Made by a program: the position numbers and the translations under genes. From Massilia cavernae (GTDB taxonomy: Bacteria; Pseudomonadota; Gammaproteobacteria; Burkholderiales; Burkholderiaceae_D), in contig NZ_QYUP01000145.1 of NCBI RefSeq assembly GCF_003590855.1, positions 1-51,056 on the forward strand: 51,056 nucleotides of DNA, read 5' to 3'. Position 1 is the first letter of the stretch; each line of letters begins with the position of its first letter. Under the pieces are notes generated by a model. The model ran no database searches, was not told the origin of the DNA, and saw nothing but the letters and a program-made list of their open reading frames with translations. Below, piece by piece: positions 37,026-44,150 of this stretch.

Positions 37026-38395
37026 CACCGTTCTCCTTCATCTGCATGCAGGTTGTGCGCTCCGAAAGCACGGAACCGCCCACTCGCCTGCTGCAGCAGT
37101 TCTTGCGTGATCGTCAGGTAAACCAGCGTCGAGTTGATGTCCTTGTGACCCAGATAGGTGGCGAGGTAAGGCAGCCGCGTTTGAGGATTGATTCCTTCGC
37201 GGTACCATGTGAGCATTCGGTTGACGACGAAGGCGTGCCGAAGATCGTGGATACGCGGTCCTACGCGTCCCGTTTCAGGCTTCATGCCGGCGAAACGCAG
37301 CACGCGAACCAGCAGCTTCTCGGTCATCACATGTGAGTAGCGTCCCGCATGTTGTTCGTGCCAGAACAGTCCGGACGAGCCATGCTGTGGTGCCCCAGCC
37401 ATCCGCCTCGCGTCAAGGTATTCGCCAAGTGCGGCAAGAGCGCTGTGGGTCAGTGGCAGCGTTCTCGATTTGAAGAACTTGGTGTCGCGAATGGCGATCT
37501 CGCCGTCTTTCAGATTGACGTCACCCAGATCTAGGTGCACGATTTCACTGACCCGGAGTCCAGCGCAATAGGCAAGAACAAGCATCGTGTATAGCGTGAG
37601 TGGGCGGAGCGTCGCGCGCGGGGACGGAAACTGGAGGGCGACATCCAGCAGATGTCGGATTTCTTCCGGGGTGTAGATGTACGGCTGCCGCCGCTGCCGT
37701 TCGACCTGACATTTCAGACGCCGATCCGGACTGGGCATGACAATGGTCGGATCGACACGACGCCAAGCTTTGGCGAGATTGCGCCCGAGTTCATCGCATT
37801 CCCATGCATGTTCGAGTGTGGGGTTCGCGATTGCCCATTGCCGCAACAAGATCGCCAGTGGCTGCCCTGTCAAATCCAATCGCCCTTGAAGGAACCGATC
37901 AAAGCGCAGAAAGCGCGCCGCTTGCGTGTCATAGCGCTCGCCGAGCGCTTGCATGAGTTCAATGTGATGGCGCATGAGATCACCAAGGAAACTTGCGAAA
38001 TGCGGCTGTGGACGTAGCATTTCGAGCGCCTCTTCGGGCTTGGGCGCCAGCAGCGCCCGAACAACCGGCATTGACGTTCGCTGGCCGTAGCGGACTCTAA
38101 GTTGAAACAGAGGGTTGGCTGGAATCGTCCCCTCGTTCGCGAGGAAATCAAGGAACCGGTCGACGATGCGTGTTCGATGGAGCACAAGATGCATCGGCCA
38201 TTGCGTTGCACGATCATGCAGCCATGCTTCTATTGTCAGTTGCCTTACCGGGGATTCACATTTGTGCTTGATGACGAAGCGCTGAAAGCCGACGAGAATG
38301 CATCGGTAAACAATGATAGTGCGAGGGCGGCGCACTTGTAGTTGCTGTAAATGACGATTGATGCTGTCATCATCTGTGCCTGGCCAGGTTCTCAT
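37025..38395 (-). CDS. RIT second tyrosine recombinase
   Basis: A 456-residue integrase-family recombinase. The catalytic set is visible: Arg in YCAGLRVSEIVHLDL, HDLRH, the second His in LGHKDINSTLVYL and its Tyr nucleophile. The start at 38395 makes an ATGA overlap with the stop of the first recombinase. A frame-compatible start 15 bases upstream is possible. The N-terminal region is longer than in XerC/D, as usual for the middle gene of RIT trios. Confidence 0.92.
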   Translation of the reverse strand: MRTWPGTDDDSINRHLQQLQVRRPRTIIVYRCILVGFQRFVIKHKCESPVRQLTIEAWLHDRATQWPMHLVLHRTRIVDRFLDFLANEGTIPANPLFQLRVRYGQRTSMPVVRALLAPKPEEALEMLRPQPHFASFLGDLMRHHIELMQALGERYDTQAARFLRFDRFLQGRLDLTGQPLAILLRQWAIANPTLEHAWECDELGRNLAKAWRRVDPTIVMPSPDRRLKCQVERQRRQPYIYTPEEIRHLLDVALQFPSPRATLRPLTLYTMLVLAYCAGLRVSEIVHLDLGDVNLKDGEIAIRDTKFFKSRTLPLTHSALAALGEYLDARRMAGAPQHGSSGLFWHEQHAGRYSHVMTEKLLVRVLRFAGMKPETGRVGPRIHDLRHAFVVNRMLTWYREGINPQTRLPYLATYLGHKDINSTLVYLTITQELLQQASGRFRAFGAHNLHADEGER

Positions 38396-39642
38396 GAACG
38401 ATTCTCCCATCCGGGTATTTCCAAGGCCACGGCACGTAAATCTGCAGTGGCGAGCTTGAGGTATGCTCTTGTTGAGAGCGATGATCGATGTCCCAACAGG
38501 TCGCCAATAATCTTCGGCGACACTGCGGCACGAAGCAGACTAATGGCGCGTGCGTGTCGGAACGTATGCGGCCCCCGTTTGCCGGCCGGCTGCACACCGG
38601 CCTCTTCTAGCCGGTCGCGGATCACCGAATAAAGACTGGATCCGCTGCTAAAGCCTTGGTAGGGAGCCCAGGCGCGGATGAATATTTCACGGGTATCCGT
38701 TTTTGGGCGCGCTCGCAAATATGCAAGCAGCGCCTCTCCTACGGCAGGCAACAGCGGCAAGACCGTTTGGGCATTGGTCTTGGTATGGCGCACCAAGACC
38801 GTGTCGGTACGCCAATCGATATCGTCCAACCGAAGATGCGTGACTTCTCCTGCGCGCAGTCCGTACGCCGACAGAATCGTCAAGATGGCATAGTCGCGCA
38901 GTCCTTTCGATGAACGATCCTTGCCGGTCGTATTCAGGACAGTGCTTATTTCGTCTGGACGCAACACCGAGGGAATTCCCTCGTCGGCATAGATTGTCGG
39001 AGCAAGTACGCAAGACGCGAAATTGCGGGTGGTTCTGCCCGTGGCATGCGCAAAGCGCATGAAGCAGCGCAAGCGCTGCGAGACGCCCTTGCGCGTAACG
39101 CGTCGTAATGAAGGGGCTCGGACTCGAAGGTAGTCATCGATGTCGTCGACGGTCATTTCAGACAGACTATCGGTGTGTGTGCGCTCCGCATACCAAGTCA
39201 GGAATCGCTTCCCTTCGGCGAAAAGGTCGCCGGTCGTTTCTGCTGCCAGCCCGCGCACTTCACGGAGCCATCGCGCAAATTCCGTCAGAATTTGCGCGAA
39301 AGCGTCACTTGTACAAGTCGCCAAATCACTGGGCGGCCACGTCCCTCTGACGAATCGTAGAAAATGGTTGATGCCGCTGGTGTGCGAGGAGCGCCAACTA
39401 TCAAAGGTTATTGGCGCATGGCCATGGTTGCGACCGAAGCGCTTCAATTCACATTTCACGTACATCGTTACGTGCAACGGTTGCGCGGATTCGACAAGGA
39501 TGGCTCGCTTCTTCAAATAACGAAGGAACTTGCCGGCGACTGCAAGGTAGCGCTCCACGTGAACTGAGCTATATCTTTCTTTCGCCAGGTGTTCCGCGAA
39601 TTGCGCCAGCAGTTTCGCGTGACTCGATTGATGATCCGACAT
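38392..39642 (-). CDS. RIT first tyrosine recombinase
   Basis: A 416-residue tyrosine recombinase. Arg is in SAYGLRAGEVTHLRL, then HTFRHARAIS, the second His in LGHRSSLSTRAYLKL and its Tyr. The N-terminal core-binding helices start at LAQFAEHLAKERYSSVHVERYL. It is the first gene of the trio; the start lies about 50 bases inside the right inverted repeat, so promoter elements are probably within that repeat. All three proteins are presumably needed together, as the overlapping starts suggest. Confidence 0.93.
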   Translation of the reverse strand: MSDHQSSHAKLLAQFAEHLAKERYSSVHVERYLAVAGKFLRYLKKRAILVESAQPLHVTMYVKCELKRFGRNHGHAPITFDSWRSSHTSGINHFLRFVRGTWPPSDLATCTSDAFAQILTEFARWLREVRGLAAETTGDLFAEGKRFLTWYAERTHTDSLSEMTVDDIDDYLRVRAPSLRRVTRKGVSQRLRCFMRFAHATGRTTRNFASCVLAPTIYADEGIPSVLRPDEISTVLNTTGKDRSSKGLRDYAILTILSAYGLRAGEVTHLRLDDIDWRTDTVLVRHTKTNAQTVLPLLPAVGEALLAYLRARPKTDTREIFIRAWAPYQGFSSGSSLYSVIRDRLEEAGVQPAGKRGPHTFRHARAISLLRAAVSPKIIGDLLGHRSSLSTRAYLKLATADLRAVALEIPGWENRS

Positions 39643-39691
39643 GATGTGTCCCCTTGGACAGTTGATCGTCTTCCAAGGATTGCACTCTCAA

Positions 39692-39782
39692 AAATAATGT
39701 GAAGGAGAATCGCCGTCAACGCCGGTCAGGCAAGGCAAGATTGGGACTCCTTCACATTATTCGGTCCTGCTGATAACCGCAG
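39692..39782. repeat. RIT right inverted repeat (91 bp)
   Basis: An exact reverse complement of 35917-36007. It ends outward in CTGATAACCGCAG. The perfect identity of the two 91-base ends means a recent insertion or strong selection for symmetric recombinase sites. Confidence 0.93.
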
Positions 39783-39802
39783 TTATCACCAGCTGGTGAT
39801 AA
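39783..39802. repeat. 20-base palindrome beside the RIT end (possible mini-remnant)
   Basis: TTATCACCAGCTGGTGATAA is a perfect palindrome placed between two 6-base spacers, CCGCAG (39777-39782) and CTGCGG (39803-39808). Its half CTGGTGATAA matches the RIT outer arm CTGCTGATAA at 9 of 10 bases. It is extra to the restored istA sequence. It looks like two RIT-type outer arms joined head to head with nothing between. Confidence 0.75.
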
Positions 39803-40369
39803 CTGCGGCACGCCGCCGATGAAGGCCAGCGCACGCGCAGTGGACTCGAGCCAGTCCTTCATCGTTTCACTTGGCGTCGCGCAGGCGAAGGTGTAGCTTG
39901 AAGCGCCCAAGGCAGCGACAAAGATGTGGGCACGGCTTCCATCGGTCAGCGCGATGGTGGGGCCGGCGTAATCGATGAACAGCTTCTCGCCGGCCCGGTG
40001 CACCTGGCGCATCGAGCGCTTGAGCTGCCTGGCGAAGCGGCGGTAGTTTTCGCAGAACTGGGAGTAGCTGTAGGTCTGCACATCCGCGTAGTCAGCGCGG
40101 TGTTCTTCCCACAACAGCATCAGCGTCATGCCCTTGCGGCGCAGCTCCTGATGCAGGCGGCCGTAGTCAGGCTGCACGTGATCGCGTGGCTGCTCGGGAG
40201 CGGCCAGCAGGCGCCGCTCCAGGGCCGCCTCGTCCAGCCCCTGGACCATCGTCCAATCCAAGCCTGCGGCGGCGGCGAGGCCAACATACTTGGTGACGAC
40301 ACCCTTGGAAATCCCCAGCGCGGCGGCGATCTGCTGGTGGGACATCTTGGCGTCCAACTTCAAACGCAA
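39803..40369 (-). pseudogene. istA: IS21 transposase istA, 5' part
   Basis: This part holds the helix-turn-helix (MSHQQIAAALGISKGVVTKY) and the start of the catalytic domain (KLFIDYAGPTIAL, with the first catalytic Asp). The frame reaches GGVPQ and is then broken by the RIT insertion. The first usable in-frame start is TTG 40369; homology suggests translation begins slightly upstream (IKDVLRLKLD), where only ATA or GTA codons are seen, so the true start is unclear. Confidence 0.88.
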
Positions 40370-40489
40370 TACGTCTTTTATTACGCATATTGATCCTTGA
40401 TACCGGCACGCTGTCTCCAGACAAAAAGCTGGCAGCGTACTCGGTTGGTTGCTATATGCGTAACATCACTTCTGCTCTGTACGACGCCA

Positions 40490-40595
40490 TTCCGGTATCG
40501 TGACCGCTGATTCCGGCATCGTGACCGCCGATTCCGGTGGCGGCCGAAATCGGTCACGATAGACCGGAATAGGTGGTCACGATAGACCGGAATAC
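40490..40595. repeat. IS21 right-end repeats
   Basis: Several copies of the ATTCCGG-n-ATCGTGACC unit. Three are in direct orientation from about 40490, the third truncated (ATTCCGGTGGCGG), and two are inverted, ending in GACCGGAATA and GACCGGAAT at the terminus. They match the left-end units at 34136-34178. The stretch between the istA start and the IS end has no gene. Confidence 0.7.
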
Positions 40596-40598
40596 CCA

Positions 40599-41077
40599 CC
40601 GAACAGTGCCGCCACCAGGGAATCCCGCCGCACCGGCCGCCGATCGCTGCGAATGGCAGCTTGAACCTCGTGGGCCGGCACGTGGAAATAGTAGCCGGCG
40701 CCTGCCCCGCCCGCACTCAGCTGAGCCAGGCGTCGACGCTGCACGAGCGGAATTTCATGGGGCCACACACCGGCTGATCGCATCAGGTCGCCGGGGGTGC
40801 GCCGGAACGGTTCACACAGCCTGTACGGATGCTCACGGCGCCGGCCCGCCGCACGGCCGATGTCCGACGCCACTTCGAGAATGCCGATACGGCGCAGGTG
40901 CTTGACGCGGTGCTTCGCCACGCTCGACGCGCACCCGAACAGCTCGGCGATCTCGTTCAGATAGATCGTGCCGCCAGCCAGCGATTCAATTAGCACGCGC
41001 GTTAACTCCAGCCGGCGCGCAATCGATGGCAGCATCCCCGGCGCCGGGACATCGTCGCGCGCGCCCGCCGTGTTCAT
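40599..41077 (-). pseudogene. winged-helix-like regulator, 5' part, cut by the IS21 element
   Basis: About 160 codons of a DNA-binding protein. ARRLELTRVLIESLAGGTIY and LNEIAELFGCASSVAKHRVK form a helix-turn-helix that resembles ArsR-like winged helices, followed by HLRRIGILEV and a C-terminal region ending RRDSLVAALFG. The IS insertion replaces the last 28 or so residues with GYSGLS. I do not recognise the family, but the gene at 49.4 kb is a paralogue with the same layout and C-terminal VRRDPLVAALFG. With only the tail changed, the DNA-binding part could still be made. Confidence 0.7.
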
Positions 41078-41196
41078 CAGATTTGCTCCGAGAAACCTCG
41101 TCCCTCAGGACGGGGACCGAAAGGAGCCGACTGCGCAGCAGTCGATGCCTTGGCTTTTAGAGTGGAACCATGGTCGACCATTGCTGTCGAACGTGG

Positions 41197-42243
41197 ATGA
41201 AACTGGTTTACCGCTACCGCGTCAAGTCGCTGACTGGCTTGCTGAACAAGCAGGCCCGGGCAGTCAACTTCGTCTGGAACTACTGCAACGACAGGCAAAA
41301 GGACGCGTTGCGTTTCGGTCGCCGCTGGCATGCCGGTTTCGACTTGATCAAGCTCACCACTGGTTGCAGCAAGGAGCTTGGCCTTCACTCGGGTACGGTC
41401 AACGATGTATGCCAGCAGTACGCAAGGTCGCGCTTCCAGGCGCGCCGGCCCTACCTTCGCTATCGGGGCAGGAAGTCCATGGGTTGGGTGCCGTTGAAAG
41501 GACGTGAACTGAAACGCGAAGGCAATGCCTTCCGCTTTGCCGGCAATACCTTCCGCGTGTTCCATTCGCGCGCGCTTCCCGAGGGAAAAATCACCGATGG
41601 GACCAACTTCTCGCGCGACCGGCGCGGCAACTGGTTCCTGAATATCGTCCTTGAAGTACAGGAGCCGCCTGCCCGCTTGCCGGTGCGCGGTGTCGGAATC
41701 GACCTTGGCCTGAAAGACCTGGCGACACTGAGCGACGGCAGCCGCATCGCGGCGCCGCACATCTACCGTGCCAGCGAGGCGGCACTGGCGGTGGCCCAGC
41801 GCGCCCGCAAGAAAAAGAGGGTTGCGGCGCTCCATGCAAAGATTGCCAATCGCCGCCGCCATTACCTGCACACCTGCACCAGCGAGATTGTCGGCGCATT
41901 CGACTACATCGTGGTTGGCAATATCAATGCTTCCGCGCTCGCCAAAACCAGCATGGCGAAGTCCGTCTACGATGTCGGCTGGTCGTCCTTCCGCACACAA
42001 CTGGCGTACAAGGCCGTTAAGCATGGCGCCTGGTTTGAAGAAGTGAACGAAAGCTTTACCACCCAGATCTGCTCGAATTGCGGCGCTGTTCCCGATTCGC
42101 GGCCGAAAGGTATCGCAGACCTTGGAATAAGAGAATGGCGTTGCTGTGATTGCGGAGCGGTACATGATCGTGATCTCAATGCTGCGTCAAACATTCTCCG
42201 TCGCGGACGTGCGACGCTAGCTGTAGGAATCCCCGACCTTTAG
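41197..42243 (+). CDS. tnpB: TnpB RNA-guided nuclease homologue with altered RuvC-II site
   Basis: A 348-residue TnpB/OrfB. I chose ATG 41197 (MKLVYRYRVKSL), the usual family start; ATG 41170 would add nine residues. RuvC-I is GVGIDLGLKDLA with Asp169. Where TnpB proteins normally have the RuvC-II Glu (as in EDLN), this one reads VVGNINAS (Gly241-Asn242). A Glu at 285 in EEVNESFTTQ, just before the zinc finger (CSNC...CCDC), may replace it. RuvC-III has HDRDLNAASNIL with Asp324/326. TnpB proteins cut DNA guided by an RNA made from the element's right end. The stop codon lies inside the right-end hairpin. Confidence 0.92.
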   Translation: MKLVYRYRVKSLTGLLNKQARAVNFVWNYCNDRQKDALRFGRRWHAGFDLIKLTTGCSKELGLHSGTVNDVCQQYARSRFQARRPYLRYRGRKSMGWVPLKGRELKREGNAFRFAGNTFRVFHSRALPEGKITDGTNFSRDRRGNWFLNIVLEVQEPPARLPVRGVGIDLGLKDLATLSDGSRIAAPHIYRASEAALAVAQRARKKKRVAALHAKIANRRRHYLHTCTSEIVGAFDYIVVGNINASALAKTSMAKSVYDVGWSSFRTQLAYKAVKHGAWFEEVNESFTTQICSNCGAVPDSRPKGIADLGIREWRCCDCGAVHDRDLNAASNILRRGRATLAVGIPDL

Positions 42244-42250
42244 GTCGGGG
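42231..42250 (+). ncRNA. right-end hairpin, probable 3' part of the TnpB guide RNA scaffold
   Basis: CCCCGACC and GGTCGGGG are perfect 8-base arms with loop TTTA; the tnpB stop TAG spans loop and stem. In TnpB systems the omega/reRNA scaffold comes from the 3' end of tnpB plus the right end, and the guide is the flanking DNA. Here that would be the end of the aldehyde dehydrogenase gene. The hairpin is seen; the RNA is inferred. Confidence 0.6.
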
Positions 42251-42261
42251 AGGACGTCAAG

Positions 42262-43725
42262 TCACAGCAGCGCTTTCAGCGTGTCCAACAGGCGCTCGAC
42301 CGGGCGGCCGTATGGCGCCCGGAAGATGCCGAAGCTATTCCAGCGTGCCTGGATGAACACCGGCTTTTCCTTGCTGAAGGTGCGGAAGCCGTGTTCGCCG
42401 TGATACCCGCCCATCCCGCTGGCGCCCACACCGCCGAACGGCAGGTTCTCCTGCGCCACATGCCATATCGTGTCATTGACGGTCACGCCACCGGCGATGG
42501 TTTCATTCAGCACGCGCTCCCGCTCTGCGCTCGAGCGGCCAAACCAGTACAGCGCGAGCGGACGCTCGCCCCGGTTGATGTACGCCAGCGCGTCGTCCAG
42601 CGTGTCGTACGCGATCACTGGCAGGAGCGGGCCGAAAATCTCCTCGCGCATCAGGTCCATGCCGTCGTGCGCACCGAGCACCAGGACCGGCGACAGCTTG
42701 CGGCCGCATGCGCCGCTGCCATCCTGCGGCGCCAGCGGCACGACCCGCGCGCCCTTGTCCCGGGCGTCGGCGAGCAGGCGCAGCAGGCGTTCGTGGTGGC
42801 GCGGCGTGGCGATGCTGGTGTAGTCCGGGTTGTCCGCCACCGACGGATACATCGCCGCCACCGCCTGCTGCATCGCTTGCACGAATTCGGGCACGCGTTC
42901 GCGTTGCACCAGCGCATAGTCGGGCGCCACGCAGGTCTGGCCGGCATTGAGCAGCTTGCCGTACGCGAGACGCGGCGCCGCTTCGTCAAGCTTGCAATCG
43001 GCGCCGATAATGGCCGGCGATTTGCCCCCCAATTCCAAGGTCACAGGGGTCAGATTGCGCGCCGCCGCTTGCGCCACGATGCGGCCCACGCTGGTGGAGC
43101 CAGTGAAGAACAGGTGGTCGAACGGCAGCGCCGAAAATGCTGCGCCAACCTCGGCGCCGCCCGTCACCACCGTCATCTCATGGGCGGCGAAGCTCTGTTC
43201 CACCAGTTCACGCAGCAGTGCCGACAGGCGCGGCGTCAAATCGCTGGGCTTGAGCATCACGCTGTTGCCGGCCGCCAGAGCCGCCGCCGCCGGCGTAAAA
43301 GCCAGCTGGAACGGATAATTCCAGGGGGCGATGATGCCGACCACCCCCAGCGGCTGGCGCAGCAGGCGGCTGCGGCCGGGCAGCATATGTATCGGCGTCG
43401 CCACGCGCCGCGGTTTCATCCAGCTGCGCAAATGGCGCATGTTCTGGCGGATCGTCGCCATGGTCGAGAAAATTTCGGCGATCTGCGTTTCGTGCGCCGA
43501 GCGATGGCCAAAATCGGCGCTGATCGCCTCGACGATGCGATGCTGGTGCTGCGCCGTCAGCGCCATAAGGCGGCGCAGCCGGTCCAGCCGCGTGGCGTAC
43601 GGCGGCGTGCGGTCGGCCTCGCTGGCAGCCTTCAATACATCGAACGCGGCCCGCATGGGCGCAATGTCAGGGTGTACTGCGTGTACCGCGTCCTCGGTCG
43701 GCGCGGCGGTGTCTCGCATGTGCAT
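42262..43725 (-). CDS. calB: coniferyl aldehyde dehydrogenase
   Basis: A 487-residue NAD(P)-dependent aldehyde dehydrogenase. The general-base Glu is in LELGGKSPAIIG, the nucleophile Cys in NAGQTCVAPDY, and FGPLLPVIAYDTLDDA is typical. The short C-terminus with HGEHGFRTFSKEKPVF matches coniferyl-aldehyde-dehydrogenase-type enzymes. It oxidises coniferyl aldehyde to ferulate, a step on the way to vanillate and protocatechuate. The TnpB element touches its stop codon, and a 31-codon ORF lies just upstream. A scrap of a near-identical gene is at 24.67 kb. Confidence 0.9.
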   Translation of the reverse strand: MHMRDTAAPTEDAVHAVHPDIAPMRAAFDVLKAASEADRTPPYATRLDRLRRLMALTAQHQHRIVEAISADFGHRSAHETQIAEIFSTMATIRQNMRHLRSWMKPRRVATPIHMLPGRSRLLRQPLGVVGIIAPWNYPFQLAFTPAAAALAAGNSVMLKPSDLTPRLSALLRELVEQSFAAHEMTVVTGGAEVGAAFSALPFDHLFFTGSTSVGRIVAQAAARNLTPVTLELGGKSPAIIGADCKLDEAAPRLAYGKLLNAGQTCVAPDYALVQRERVPEFVQAMQQAVAAMYPSVADNPDYTSIATPRHHERLLRLLADARDKGARVVPLAPQDGSGACGRKLSPVLVLGAHDGMDLMREEIFGPLLPVIAYDTLDDALAYINRGERPLALYWFGRSSAERERVLNETIAGGVTVNDTIWHVAQENLPFGGVGASGMGGYHGEHGFRTFSKEKPVFIQARWNSFGIFRAPYGRPVERLLDTLKALL

Positions 43726-43761
43726 GGTGTGCTTTCTGTCAGGGGGTAACGATAGTGCGGC

Positions 43762-43857
43762 TTAAGCTGGCAGAGATGCGGCCTGCTGCTCCGCAGCCAT
43801 CAGCTTGGCCAGGATGCGGCGCGACTGTACTCCGCCCGCATCGATATCGGTTTGCAT
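43762..43857 (-). pseudogene. 31-codon ORF, likely hybrid remnant upstream of calB
   Basis: ATG 43857 begins MQTDIDAGGVQS and the frame ends AAEQQAASLPA at 43762. The first 20 or so bases, GAATTTCTC ATGCAAACCGA, are identical to the start of the esterase gene at 48538 (MQTDLRQ), after which the sequences differ. The small frame looks like an esterase-type start fused to the end of something else. A genuine leader peptide for calB cannot be excluded. Confidence 0.45.
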
Positions 43858-43894
43858 GAGAAATTCATCCACGACAGATTCATCGTATGGCCAT

Positions 43895-43938
43895 ATTCTG
43901 CATGCAAGAATCACCTATGTCAATTGGTAAGACATCCT
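43895..43938 (-). promoter_or_regulatory. shared catabolic promoter cassette, copy B (calB side)
   Basis: On the minus strand: AGGATGTC (43938-43931), AATTGACA with -35 TTGACA (43923-43918), 17 bases, then CAGAAT (43900-43895). The motif lies 74 bases before ATG 43857, the same distance as in copy A at 48.6 kb. It probably drives the small ORF and calB. Confidence 0.65.
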
Positions 43939-44066
43939 TAGTTCATGATCATACAACGGAGGCATGGACGGCGTTTCCACCAGCCATAATCTTTTATTTG
44001 AGATAAGCCACCTATCACGACAGAAGCTTTATTGTGTTACATCCTCATTACTTGATTGTCACGACC

Positions 44067-44150
44067 CCGTGATCGGAAAACCCGACAGCGTTTTCGCACG
44101 CGATGAAAATGGAAGACGGACTGGCGCCTCCTCAACCCGGCCCTCAAGCA
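44067..44150 (+). pseudogene. scrap of a pcaF-like thiolase gene
   Basis: The bases from GTGATCGG through ATGAAAATGGAAGAC match the pcaF segment coding VMGKADSAFSRAMKMED (about 23774-23823), with scattered changes and small gaps that break the frame. A further CTCAACCCGGCCCTCAAG matches GTCAACCCCGCGCTCAGG. It overlaps the end of the second FGE gene. It is a decayed piece of a second thiolase. Confidence 0.75.

Larger units (their letters stand above)
35923..39776. mobile_element. RIT element (recombinases in trio) inside istA
   Basis: About 3.85 kb holding three overlapping tyrosine-recombinase genes in one direction, bounded by perfect long inverted repeats. This is the makeup of RIT elements known from proteobacteria. 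A 6-base CTGCGG occurs as a direct repeat at 35917-35922 and 39803-39808; one copy belongs to the restored istA frame, so it is the duplicated crossover spacer. There are no passenger genes. Confidence 0.9.
34131..40598. mobile_element. IS21-family element, itself carrying a RIT insertion
   Basis: The element starts TG and ends CA. Its ends are inverted (TGCGTATTCCGG at 34131; TGGGTATTCCGG read inward from 40598) and it is flanked by a 6-base direct duplication CCGAAC (34125-34130 and 40599-40604), as expected for IS21. It encodes istA (interrupted) and istB with the usual four-base overlap. Without the 3.9-kb RIT insertion it would be about 2.6 kb. It sits inside the 3' end of a helix-turn-helix gene. 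Confidence 0.9.
41080..42262 (+). mobile_element. solo TnpB element (IS1341/IS605-like, no tnpA)
   Basis: The left end carries CGTCCctcaGGACG (41100-41113), a small hairpin, and the right end CCCCGACCtttaGGTCGGGG followed by AGGACGTCAA, which is typical of IS605/IS1341-type right ends. Only a tnpB gene lies between, so movement would need a TnpA from elsewhere. The element fits tightly between the HTH gene start (41077) and the aldehyde dehydrogenase stop codon (42262). Its exact ends are approximate. Confidence 0.75.

Noticed and set aside
37737..37750. ATGACA-type sequence as another PHO box
   Set aside because: A single half-site inside a recombinase gene with no phased partner.
40490..40595. 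Repeated ATTCCGG...GTGACC units as a CRISPR or iteron origin
   Set aside because: They match the other IS21 terminus and end at the target duplication, so they are transposase binding repeats.
41077..42165. 362-codon minus-strand frame over the TnpB element
   Set aside because: Shadow of tnpB; the RuvC and zinc-finger motifs are on the plus strand.
41197..42243. TnpB as a Cas12 effector of a CRISPR system
   Set aside because: It is short, has a transposon-type right-end hairpin and no repeat array or cas genes nearby.
42391..43749. 452-codon plus-strand frame
   Set aside because: Antisense to the aldehyde dehydrogenase gene, whose catalytic motifs are all in the other strand.
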